Source: Jannaschia marina (GTDB lineage: Bacteria; Pseudomonadota; Alphaproteobacteria; Rhodobacterales; Rhodobacteraceae). Taken from it: DNA of 64,000 bases. The stretch lies in contig NZ_JABVAX010000007.1 of the NCBI RefSeq assembly GCF_013404595.1, forward strand, positions 124,001 through 188,000. Direction: 5' to 3'. The translations under genes and the position numbers were made by a program. Shown here piece by piece: positions 26,033-33,732 of the stretch (the first letter of the stretch is position 1; each line of letters begins with the position of its first letter). The notes beneath the pieces were generated by a model that was given only the letters and a program-made list of their open reading frames with translations, searched no databases and had not been told where the DNA came from.

Positions 26033-26625
26033 GCCGGACGTACCTCGAAGGGGTCGATCCATTCGCCGATGAACCAGGACGAACCGCCGTCCCAGCTTTC
26101 GCCGGAGGCGATGGCCCCGCCCGGGCCCGCGAAGTTCGCGTAGAGATGGGTGTCGCCCAGCACGATCGGCTCGGGCAATTGCCCCCGGAAGGCGACGGCT
26201 GTCGCGTTCGAGACCTCGGTGCAGGTGAAGGCGAGGCCGTTCGCCGTCAGCTCCGCGCCGACGCGGAACGCCTCGCGCCCGGCAGGGGCCGGCTCCAGCC
26301 GCCGCTGCAGCGCGACATCGCCCTCGTCGACCGACACCCAGACGAGCGCGCCGTCGAGATCACCGTGGTATTCGTCCCAATGGCCGCGTCCGTAGTCGTA
26401 GCGGACGTGGCCCGTCGCCGTGAATTGCCCCTGCGGCAGGCGCAAGGCCCGGCCTATGGAGATGAGCTCCGGCGCGTCGAGCATCTCGCCCGCCTCGCCG
26501 GCCTTTCGGAGCACATCGTCCTCGCGCACGACGGAGGAGCCGCAGAACGCGCAGTTGATCATCCGCGCGTGAGCGAAGATCTCGGGCAGGGCCGCGCCGC
26601 AGTTGGGACAGGTATGCTCGTTCAT
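26029..26625 (-). CDS. Short DUF4178 protein with zinc ribbon
   Basis: A 198-residue soluble protein, first gene of the second envelope operon. The zinc ribbon uses CPNC and CAFC. The rest is DUF4178-like: LISIGRALRLPQGQFTATGH, VRYDYGRGHWDEYHG, ALVWVSVDEGDVALQRRL and WFIGEWIDPFEV. It shares the plan of the following gene without the membrane segments, as if one were a truncated duplicate of the other. The coding end overlaps the next ATG (ATGA). Confidence 0.8.
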   Translation of the reverse strand: MNEHTCPNCGAALPEIFAHARMINCAFCGSSVVREDDVLRKAGEAGEMLDAPELISIGRALRLPQGQFTATGHVRYDYGRGHWDEYHGDLDGALVWVSVDEGDVALQRRLEPAPAGREAFRVGAELTANGLAFTCTEVSNATAVAFRGQLPEPIVLGDTHLYANFAGPGGAIASGESWDGGSSWFIGEWIDPFEVRPA

Positions 26626-26685
26626 GGGGCGGAGCCTATTTGGGCCGCTGCGCGAGGTCTACCGTACGTGCGACGGCCTGTCGGA

Positions 26686-27954
26686 TCATGCCGCGGGTGC
26701 CGCCGTGCCGGCGTCGAGCATGGCGAAGGCGTCGTCGAAGAAGGTCTCGGCCCCGAAGTTACCCGATTTCAGGGCGAGCGCCAGCCCGTCGCCGGCGAAG
26801 CACCACGGCACGCCCGGCGCGATCTCGGGCCCGATGCGCAGCCGGTCGACGTCGAGCGCGCGGGTGACCGCCCCGCTCGTCTCGCCGCCCGCCACGACGA
26901 TCCGTCGGATACCGAGGCCCCGCGCATCCTGCGCGAGTTGCGCCAGCGCATCCTCCACGAGCGCCCCGGCCCGGCCGACGCCGAGCTTCTCCTGCACGGC
27001 GGCGACGGCCTTGGGCTCGGCGGTGGCATAGATGATCTTGCGCGCCGCCGGATCCTGCGCCCGCAGCCAGGCCCGCGCGTCGCCGAACCCGCCTTCGGCC
27101 AGCTCAAGTGGGTCGAGACGGTAGCCAACGGCATGGTCGAGATAGCGACCGACCTGCGCCCGCGTCATCGCCGAGCAGGACCCCGAGAGAACGATCTGCC
27201 CCGACCCCGCCTCCGGCAGGGGGCTGTCGTCGGTCGCCCCCATCGCACCCGCCGCCCGCCACAGAGCGGGCAACGGCTGCGCGATGGCCGAGCCGCCGCA
27301 GACGAGGGGCATGTCGTGGATCGCCTCGGCCAGCGTCGCGAGATCGGCATCCTCCACCGCGTCGAGGACGACGTGGCCCGAGAGCCGCTCCAGCGCGTCC
27401 CGCACCGTCTCCGCGCCCTGCCGGACCGTCGGGAACGGCACCAGGCCGGTCTGCCGCTGCACCTGCGGTGCGAGCAACCGCTCGAGGTTCGCGTCGCGCA
27501 TCGGCGTGAGCGGGTGATCCTTCATCGGGCTTTCGTGCAGCGGCCGGTCGCCCACGAAGAGATTGCCCATGAAGACGCGGCGCCCGTTCTCGGGGAAGGC
27601 CGGACAATGGACCGTCCGGTCGAGCCCCATCTCCGACATCAGCGCATCCGCGACCGGACCGATGTTGCCGCGGGGCGTCGAATCGAAGGTGGAGCAATAC
27701 TTCCAGAAGAGCCGCCGGGCTCCGCGCTCTCGCAGCCAGCGGCAGGCGGTGCGGGCCTCGGCCACGGCCTCCTCGGGCGGGGTCGTCCGGATCTTCAGCG
27801 CGATGACCTCGAAGGCCGTCGCCGTGGTCGCCGCGGCCGCCTCGGGCAGACCGATGCGCAGGGTGACGGGCACGCCCGCCCGCGCGAGCATCGCGGCGAG
27901 GTCGGTCGCCCCGGTGAAGTCATCGGCGATCGCGCCGAAAAACGTCGTCGTCAT
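26686..27954 (-). CDS. otnK: 3-oxo-tetronate (four-carbon acid sugar) kinase, OtnK-like
   Basis: A 422-residue kinase of the DUF1537/OtnK family that phosphorylates 3-oxo-tetronates in C4 sugar-acid catabolism. The N-terminal FFGAIADDFTGATDLAAMLA is diagnostic. Other motifs are FWKYCSTFDSTPRGNIGP, VHCPAFPENGRRVFMGNLFV, LHESPMKDHPLTPMRD and, in the C-terminal nucleotide domain, VVAGGETSGAVTRAL. The ATG at 27954 is preceded by GGAGGA; the frame runs further upstream without another good start. No OtnC/OtnI or dehydrogenase partner is adjacent, so the pathway context is missing from this window. Confidence 0.88.
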   Translation of the reverse strand: MTTTFFGAIADDFTGATDLAAMLARAGVPVTLRIGLPEAAAATTATAFEVIALKIRTTPPEEAVAEARTACRWLRERGARRLFWKYCSTFDSTPRGNIGPVADALMSEMGLDRTVHCPAFPENGRRVFMGNLFVGDRPLHESPMKDHPLTPMRDANLERLLAPQVQRQTGLVPFPTVRQGAETVRDALERLSGHVVLDAVEDADLATLAEAIHDMPLVCGGSAIAQPLPALWRAAGAMGATDDSPLPEAGSGQIVLSGSCSAMTRAQVGRYLDHAVGYRLDPLELAEGGFGDARAWLRAQDPAARKIIYATAEPKAVAAVQEKLGVGRAGALVEDALAQLAQDARGLGIRRIVVAGGETSGAVTRALDVDRLRIGPEIAPGVPWCFAGDGLALALKSGNFGAETFFDDAFAMLDAGTAAPAA

Positions 27955-28135
27955 CTGAAATCCTCCGCCGCACGCATCTTGCCCCGCCGACCGCGCCCAG
28001 GGAACGACGGCCCCGGACCTGCGGGCCGATTGGATGCGATGTGATGCAGGAAGGCCGCGCCTCGCGGCCCGTCGTGACGGATGGACGCCGCCGCAGACCG
28101 GGCGTAACGTCGCCACGTCTTCAAGAGGTTGCCCG

Positions 28136-29506
28136 ATGCCCGACACCAGCCTGCCGAACTCCTGGGATGCCCGCGCCAAGGCGCACAGCTTCTTCGGCTT
28201 CACCGACCTGCCGTCGATCCGCGACCGCGGGACCGTCGTGCTGACCCACGGCGACGGACCCTACGTGATCGACACCGAGGGCAACCGCTACCTCGATGCG
28301 AACTCGGGCCTCTGGAACATGATCGCGGGCTTCGATCACCCCGCGCTCACCATCGCCGCGCAGGACCAGTACGAGACCTTCCCCGGCTACCACGCCTTCT
28401 TCGGGCGGATGTCGGACCAGGCGGTGATGCTCTCCGAAAAGCTGATCGAGGTCTCGCCCTTCGAGACGGGCAAGGTGTTCTACACGAACTCCGGGTCCGA
28501 GGCGAACGACACGATGGTCAAGATGCTCTGGTTCCTGCACGCCGCCGAGGGCCGGCCGCAGGCGCGCAAGATCATCACGCGGGGGAACGCCTACCACGGG
28601 GTCACCGCCGTCTCGGCCTCGATGACGGGCAAGCCCTACAATTCCGTCTTCGGCCTGCCCCTGCCCGGCTTCCTGCATCTGACCTGCCCGCACTACTGGC
28701 GCGAGGGGCGCGACGGCGAGAGCGAGGCCGATTTCCTGGCCCGGCTCGTCACCGAGCTCGAAGAGATGATCGCGCGCGAAGGGGCCGACACCATCGCCGG
28801 CTTCTTCGCCGAACCCGTCCAGGGCGCGGGCGGGGTGATCCCGCCGGTCGCGGGCTACTTCGACGCCATCCTGCCGGTTTTGCGCGCGCACGGCATCCCC
28901 GTGATCGCGGACGAGGTCATCACCGGTTTCGGACGCACCGGCGCGCTCTGGGGGTGCGAGAGCTACGGCTTCCGGCCCGACGCCATCATCTCCTCGAAGG
29001 CGCTGACGGCCGGCTATTTCCCCATGGGTGCCATCCTCCTCGGGCCGGAGCTGTCCGATCGGCTGCAGCGGGCGACCGACGTGATCGAGGAATTTCCCCA
29101 CGGCTTCACCGCCTCCGGCCATCCCGTCGGCTGCGCCATCGCGCTCAAGGCGATCGAGCTGGTGACCGAGGGCGGCCTCCTCGACAACGTGAACCGCCTG
29201 ATCCCCGGGTTCGAGGCGGGGTTGGCGAAGCTGGCCGCGCACGAGCATATCGGCGAGTGGCGCGGTCGGGGCCTGATGGGGGCCCTCGAAGCGGTGCGGG
29301 ACAAGGCCACGAAAACACCGTTCGAGGCGCATCTGTCGGTCTCGGAGCGGATCGCCAATACCTGCACCGACCACGGTCTGATCTGCCGACCGCTCGGCCA
29401 GTCCATCGTGCTCTGCCCGCCGTTCATCCTGACCGACGCGCAGATGGAAGAGATGTTCGACAAGCTTTCTCGCGCGCTCGATCAGGTCTTCGCGGACGTC
29501 GCCTGA
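28136..29506 (+). CDS. Class III omega-amino acid:pyruvate aminotransferase
   Basis: A 456-residue PLP enzyme of class III. Motifs are NSGSEANDTMVKMLW, FFAEPVQGAGGVIPP, VIADEVITGFGRTG and IISSKALTAGYFPMGA, with the PLP Lys at about residue 288. The pattern resembles beta-alanine/omega-amino acid:pyruvate transaminases (also annotated as taurine- or putrescine-pyruvate aminotransferase). The substrate cannot be settled from sequence. The start is the ATG at 28136 with AAGAGG upstream. It is divergent from the OtnK gene and not in an operon with a transporter. Confidence 0.88.
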   Translation: MPDTSLPNSWDARAKAHSFFGFTDLPSIRDRGTVVLTHGDGPYVIDTEGNRYLDANSGLWNMIAGFDHPALTIAAQDQYETFPGYHAFFGRMSDQAVMLSEKLIEVSPFETGKVFYTNSGSEANDTMVKMLWFLHAAEGRPQARKIITRGNAYHGVTAVSASMTGKPYNSVFGLPLPGFLHLTCPHYWREGRDGESEADFLARLVTELEEMIAREGADTIAGFFAEPVQGAGGVIPPVAGYFDAILPVLRAHGIPVIADEVITGFGRTGALWGCESYGFRPDAIISSKALTAGYFPMGAILLGPELSDRLQRATDVIEEFPHGFTASGHPVGCAIALKAIELVTEGGLLDNVNRLIPGFEAGLAKLAAHEHIGEWRGRGLMGALEAVRDKATKTPFEAHLSVSERIANTCTDHGLICRPLGQSIVLCPPFILTDAQMEEMFDKLSRALDQVFADVA

Positions 29507-29600
29507 ACGCACCGCCGATCCCGCCTTTTGGCCGATCGCGCGGTAGACCTGCGGCGGCACGCCGCCTAGGCTCGCAGCGACGTTCGGAAGGGAGTTTTTC

Positions 29601-30845
29601 ATGACGCGTTTTCTCACCTGTACCGCCCTTGCCCTCGCTTTCGGGACACCGGCCTTCGCCCAGTCGCCGATCTGCGGCGGCATCAGCGTCGTCGGCGAAT
29701 GGGTCGGCGGCGATGAAGCCGGCTCGGACCTGACCGGTGCCGCGGCACCCTTCGACGGCGGCGGGCAGGTTCCGATCGCGGGGCATCTGGTGCGGATGTT
29801 CACGCTGTCGGCGGACACCGATGTCCGCATCGACGTGGCCGCGGTTCCGGCCGGCGACCCCTATATCTCGGTCTACGACGCTGCCGGGGCGGAGGTCGCG
29901 GCCGACGACGACTCTGGCGGAGACTTCGCGGCGCGCGTACAGACGACGCTCGGGCCGGGCACCTACTGCCTCGCCGCCCGCAGCTACGAGAGTGGCGTGA
30001 CCGACGTGTCGGTGCAGATCGGAGCGGCCTCCACCTTCGACGGTGACGGGGGCACCTCTGCCCCGCAGGCCCCGGCCGCACCCGAGGTGGCACCGCCGGT
30101 CGTCGCCGCCGGTCGCGGCGCGGGCTGCTTCGAGGACGGCATGGCGAGCCTCGGCGAGGGTCTGTCGCCCGCGACGCTCGGAGCCTCGGCCACGGTAACG
30201 GCCGGGGACGCCCCGGCCCTCGGCTTCACCCTCTTGGAGAGCGCGCCGCTCTCGGTGCTGGCCGAGAGCGAGACAGGCGATCCGCTCATCCGTCTGCGTG
30301 ACGAGAGTGGGGCTACCCTGGCCGAGAACGACGATTTCGACGGCCTGAACTCCCGCATCGACATGACCGCGGCGCTTGCCCCCGGGGCCTATTGCATCGA
30401 GCTCGAGGACCTGAACGGGACGGACAACTCCATCGACGTGCGGCTCGAGTCCTTCGATCCGGCCGCCGACCGCCTGCGTCGCCTCAACGCCGCCGAATTC
30501 GCGCCGACCGCCTCCGACGAGGTGCCGGTGACCGACCTCGGCACGCTCGAGACCGCGCTCCTGCAGCAAGTGCAGGCGAGCGGGGATACGACGTGGTTCA
30601 CCTTTGACCTGCCGGCGGGGGGCCTGCTGCTGACCGAGGCGATCGGCGACGGGCTCGATCCGATGGTGGTGCTCTTCGACCGGGTCGGGCGGCGCGTGGG
30701 CGAGAATGACGACGGGCCCGAGGGCCTCGACAGCTTCCTCGCCTCGCGGCTCCTGCCGGGGCGCTACACGCTCGGCCTCCGGCTCATCGACGACAGCCGT
30801 GGACCGGTCCGCCTTCTGATGGAACGCTACGTTCCGGCGCAGTGA
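29601..30845 (+). CDS. Secreted protein with three PPC-like beta-domains
   Basis: A 414-residue protein with a signal peptide (FLTCTALALAFGTPAFAQ) cleaved after AQ. It is made of three related pre-peptidase C-terminal (PPC)-like modules of about 100 residues, each ending in a line such as LGPGTYCLAARSYESG, LAPGAYCIELEDLNG or LLPGRYTLGLRLIDDS, preceded by a D-x-D/NDD turn (AADDDSGGDF, AENDDFDG, GENDDGPEG) that looks calcium-binding. A Pro/Ala linker separates modules 1 and 2. No catalytic domain is present, so it is probably a periplasmic or secreted binding protein. The gene stands alone. Confidence 0.75.
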   Translation: MTRFLTCTALALAFGTPAFAQSPICGGISVVGEWVGGDEAGSDLTGAAAPFDGGGQVPIAGHLVRMFTLSADTDVRIDVAAVPAGDPYISVYDAAGAEVAADDDSGGDFAARVQTTLGPGTYCLAARSYESGVTDVSVQIGAASTFDGDGGTSAPQAPAAPEVAPPVVAAGRGAGCFEDGMASLGEGLSPATLGASATVTAGDAPALGFTLLESAPLSVLAESETGDPLIRLRDESGATLAENDDFDGLNSRIDMTAALAPGAYCIELEDLNGTDNSIDVRLESFDPAADRLRRLNAAEFAPTASDEVPVTDLGTLETALLQQVQASGDTTWFTFDLPAGGLLLTEAIGDGLDPMVVLFDRVGRRVGENDDGPEGLDSFLASRLLPGRYTLGLRLIDDSRGPVRLLMERYVPAQ

Positions 30846-30878
30846 CGCGCCCCGGCGCGGCGACCCCGGTCGCCGTGC

Positions 30879-31448
30879 CTACTTGTTCATCTTCGAGAGC
30901 ATCGCCTGCATCTCGGCCAGCTGCTTGCGGATCGCGTCGAGCTCTTCCTTAGACTTGCCGTCGTCCTCGGGCGTGCCCGCGGACTTCTCCTCCGACGCGC
31001 CGGCCTCATCGGCCCAGCCGCCGGTCATGGCCTTGAAGAAGGCGGCCTGCTGCTCCTGCATGGCCTTGAAGCCGGGCATCTGCGCCATCGGGTTCATCGC
31101 GTTCATGTTCTCGACCATCTTCGACTGGCCGGAGCGCAGCATCTCGAAGCTCGACGCAAGGAAATCCGGTACCACCGATTGCGCGGCCCCGGTATAGCTG
31201 CGCACGAGGTCCGTCAGAACGCCGAGCGGCAGGACGGAGTCGCCCTTCGATTCATGCTCCGCGATGATCTGCAGGAGATAGGACCGCGTCAGGTCGTCTC
31301 CCGACTTCAGGTCGACGATCTGCACCTCGCGGCCCGCGCGGATGAAGCCCGCGATGTCCTCGAGCGTGACATAGTCACTCGTTTCCGTGTTGTAGAGCCG
31401 CCGGCTCGCGTAGCGCTTGATCAGCAGCGGCTTCGTTCCGTCCGTCAT
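30879..31448 (-). CDS. phaR: Polyhydroxyalkanoate synthesis repressor PhaR
   Basis: DNA-binding regulator that senses PHB granules and represses phasin expression. The N-terminal domain LLIKRYASRRLYNTETSDYV and VQIVDLKSGDDLTRSYLLQII is the PHB/PHA accumulation regulator DNA-binding domain, followed by the C-terminal PHB-binding region and an acidic, helical tail. It is 189 residues. The GGGAGG SD precedes the ATG at 31448. A candidate PhaR operator (TTGCAGTGCAG, 31464-31474) overlaps the leader just upstream, consistent with autoregulation. Confidence 0.95.
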   Translation of the reverse strand: MTDGTKPLLIKRYASRRLYNTETSDYVTLEDIAGFIRAGREVQIVDLKSGDDLTRSYLLQIIAEHESKGDSVLPLGVLTDLVRSYTGAAQSVVPDFLASSFEMLRSGQSKMVENMNAMNPMAQMPGFKAMQEQQAAFFKAMTGGWADEAGASEEKSAGTPEDDGKSKEELDAIRKQLAEMQAMLSKMNK

Positions 31449-31463
31449 GCCCGACCTCCCCTG

Positions 31464-31474
31464 TTGCAGTGCAG
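31464..31474. promoter_or_regulatory. Candidate PhaR operator at phaR
   Basis: TTGCAGTGCAG; on the minus strand CTGCACTGCAA, one base from the reported CTGC-N3-4-GCAG PhaR consensus. It lies 16-26 bp upstream of the phaR ATG. Confidence 0.55.
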
Positions 31475-31505
31475 CAGAAGCGTAGCGACCCGTTCGGAAA
31501 GCGCA

Positions 31506-31537
31506 AACAAAAAGGGCGGATCCCGGAGGATCCGCCC
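31506..31537 (-). terminator. Rho-independent terminator of phaP
   Basis: On the minus strand GGGCGGATCC-TCCG-GGATCCGCCC (10-bp perfect stem, 31537-31514) is followed by TTTTTGTTTG, 24 bp after the phaP stop. Confidence 0.88.
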
Positions 31538-31560
31538 GATCTTTCGACGTAGGCTCAGCC

Positions 31561-32007
31561 TTACTTCGCCGTCGCCTTCTTGGCGGCGGTCGTGGCTTCG
31601 GCGGTCGCCTTCTTGACGGCGGCGGTGGCGTCTTCCTGGGCTTCCTTGCCGGCAGCCATCATCAGCTCGACCGTCTCCATCTGGACCTTCTTCGCGACTT
31701 CGGCGAAGGCAGCCATGTTCTCGGCGGCCACTTCGGCCGAGGCCGAGGCGAAGTCGGTCATCGACTTGGCGTAGTCGGTGGGCTCGTCCTTCACGGTCGT
31801 GACAGGGGCCATCTTCGAGAGGGTCTCGCGGGTCCACTTGTGCGAGATCTCGGCCGACTGCTCGGCAGCCTGCAGCGCGACCTTGGACATCTTCTCGGCG
31901 AAGACGGCCTGGGTCTTGAAAGCTTCGGTCATGGCCGAGGTATCGACGGGGAAGGCACCCATCATGTCGGTCATGTACTTGGTGTAGTCTTGCGTCTTGG
32001 TCGCCAT
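31561..32007 (-). CDS. phaP: Phasin, PHB granule surface protein
   Basis: A 148-residue amphipathic helical protein coating PHB granules. The phasin-2-like core is FAEKMSKVALQAAEQSAEI, WTRETLSKMAPV and FASASAEVAAENMAAFAEVAKK, ending in a lysine/alanine tail (AAVKKATAEATTAAKKATAK). It is located between phaR and the peroxidase with its own promoter region and a strong terminator. Two PhaR-like operators lie 85-125 bp upstream, matching the known PhaR-phaP derepression circuit. Confidence 0.93.
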   Translation of the reverse strand: MATKTQDYTKYMTDMMGAFPVDTSAMTEAFKTQAVFAEKMSKVALQAAEQSAEISHKWTRETLSKMAPVTTVKDEPTDYAKSMTDFASASAEVAAENMAAFAEVAKKVQMETVELMMAAGKEAQEDATAAVKKATAEATTAAKKATAK

Positions 32008-32091
32008 GGTTCAGCTCCTCATGTGTTTCGTGTCGAGAGGTCCGCCCGACCATCGGGCCGGGTTCCGCCTCGGCTGATCCCCAAATACATG

Positions 32092-32129
32092 CTGCACTGC
32101 GGCAAATCAAGGTATTTTCTGCACTGCAG
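32092..32129. promoter_or_regulatory. Tandem PhaR operators upstream of phaP
   Basis: CTGCACTGCGG (32092-32102) and CTGCACTGCAG (32119-32129), the second an exact match to CTGC-N3-GCAG and the first one base off. They are 27 bp apart (start to start), in an AT-rich interval that likely contains the phaP promoter. Confidence 0.7.
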
Positions 32130-32173
32130 CATGAAAAATCGCGCTCACGCAGAAAAAACTGTCCTTGCGTAAA

Positions 32174-32210
32174 TGAAAAGCGCTCCCGCATGGCGGGAAC
32201 GCTTGTTTTC
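32174..32210. terminator. Terminator hairpin after the haem peroxidase gene
   Basis: Arms AAGCGCTCCCGC (32178-32189) and GCGGGAACGCTT (32193-32204) with one mismatch and a 3-nt loop. On the minus strand it is followed by TTTTCATTT, on the plus strand by GTTTTC, so it may act in both directions. Confidence 0.75.
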
Positions 32211-32232
32211 ATGGCGTTCGAGCGTGTCGCCT

Positions 32233-33639
32233 CTAGGCCGCGACCTGCTCTGCCTCGCCCGTATGCAGGATCGAGTCGCTGTCACGCAGCATCAGGTTCA
32301 GGATCGTCCCGGCCACGAGCGTGCCGCCCACGGCCCCGAGTCGGCCGCCCGCGTTCTCGGCCTCCCAGAGGATGTAGAACCAGAGCGGCGTCTTCCCGGT
32401 CAGGCCGAGCGCCTCCACGTCGGGGTGCGGATCGAGCACGTCGACGCCCATCAGCGCCGCCAGTACCTCGCCCGTCGGCAGGTTGAAGGTGTGCTGCCCC
32501 CGCTGCATGTTGCGATCGGCCAGGTTGCGCAGCTTTGCGTCCTCCGCCTCCGACAGGCCGGGCATCCGCGGCACGACGTTCGTCGGCAGCGCGATCAGGT
32601 CGGCCGCGATCCTGGTGTTGATCGGCCGCGACCGCTGCGCCTGCGCCCCGAAGAAGCGGTCGAGATCGAGGTTGTGCGCCCGCGCCACCGGCGAGAACCC
32701 CGCGTTCACCGGCGAGAAGATCTCCTCCTCGGGGTGATCGTCGTTGAGGGCGTAGCTCTGCCGGATCATCGAGTGCCCGAAGCGGAAGGCCGCGGCCGCG
32801 AATTCGACCGGCATGTCGGGCGCGCACTCCCAGGCGATCGGCCCCGGCAGCGCGCCGGCCATGGCACCTTGCACGAGCGGGTCGAGCACCGACTGGTCGA
32901 CCACCGCCGGCAGAAACTCGTGGAGCACACGGCGCTGGTACTCGTGGGTCAGCGCCTCGCGCGCGGCCTCGAACCGGTGTTCGGCCGTGCCCTCCTCGGC
33001 TGCCAGCAGGGTATTGTGGCGGGCGACGAACTGCCGGCCGTGGACTTGACTGATGAAGAGGTTCTCGTCGTTGCGCGGATCGCCGATCAGGGCACGGTCA
33101 TTGCAGTTGCGTTGCAGGTCGAGCGGGTTGCCCTGCGTGCCGGCGGCCCAGCCGCGCCCGAAGGCGAGCCCCATGCCCTCGTCCCCCTGCCCGTAGAGCC
33201 AGGGATCGACCTCGGGCCCGGAGCCGTAGACCGAGTCGAGGTCGAACCGCGGGGTCCGGAAGTTCTCGATAACGTCCACCCGGCCGGCCGCCTGTCCGAG
33301 GGCCGTGGTCGCGTCGAGCGTCAGGTCGTGGTCGATGAACTGCCCGAAGAAGGCGGTACCGGCGTCCGCCGGGCCGTCGGTCGGGTCATCCGGCCCCTCG
33401 GCCATGCGCGCGGCCAGCTCGGACATCGCGGCCGCGTCTGGCTGGTCTTCCTGCCGGTCGAACAGCCGGCCGAAACTGCGTTGTGCGGCGACATGGTGCG
33501 CGTCGGCGCTGCCGATTTGGGCGACGGGGCGCGCGCCCATGGACTGGCTGCCCTGGGGCTCTCCGTCGCAGGCGACCTTCATGGCCATCGCCGTTCCCGA
33601 CATCATGCCATGCGGAGTGGTTCGGTGTGCAGTGCTCAT
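32233..33639 (-). CDS. Animal-type haem peroxidase
   Basis: A 468-residue bacterial member of the peroxidase-cyclooxygenase (animal haem peroxidase) superfamily. Features are TAFFGQFIDHDLTLD (distal His and following Asp), RTPRFDLDSVYGSGP, LIGDPRNDENLFISQVHGR and FAAAAFRFGHSMIRQSY (proximal His), then SRPINTRIAADLIALP and RNMQRGQHTFNLPTGE. No signal peptide, so probably cytoplasmic. It lies 93 bp downstream of phaC in the same direction and is followed by a good terminator. A link to PHB metabolism is unproven. Such enzymes oxidise halides or small organics using peroxide. Confidence 0.9.
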   Translation of the reverse strand: MSTAHRTTPHGMMSGTAMAMKVACDGEPQGSQSMGARPVAQIGSADAHHVAAQRSFGRLFDRQEDQPDAAAMSELAARMAEGPDDPTDGPADAGTAFFGQFIDHDLTLDATTALGQAAGRVDVIENFRTPRFDLDSVYGSGPEVDPWLYGQGDEGMGLAFGRGWAAGTQGNPLDLQRNCNDRALIGDPRNDENLFISQVHGRQFVARHNTLLAAEEGTAEHRFEAAREALTHEYQRRVLHEFLPAVVDQSVLDPLVQGAMAGALPGPIAWECAPDMPVEFAAAAFRFGHSMIRQSYALNDDHPEEEIFSPVNAGFSPVARAHNLDLDRFFGAQAQRSRPINTRIAADLIALPTNVVPRMPGLSEAEDAKLRNLADRNMQRGQHTFNLPTGEVLAALMGVDVLDPHPDVEALGLTGKTPLWFYILWEAENAGGRLGAVGGTLVAGTILNLMLRDSDSILHTGEAEQVAA

Positions 33640-33732
33640 CGTGATCTCCTTGGTACAAAACTAACGTAACGTCAGCTTAGCCGGAGCGATGGCGCGCCCG
33701 AAGTAAGAGAAACCCGACTTGCCTCGCCCGGA

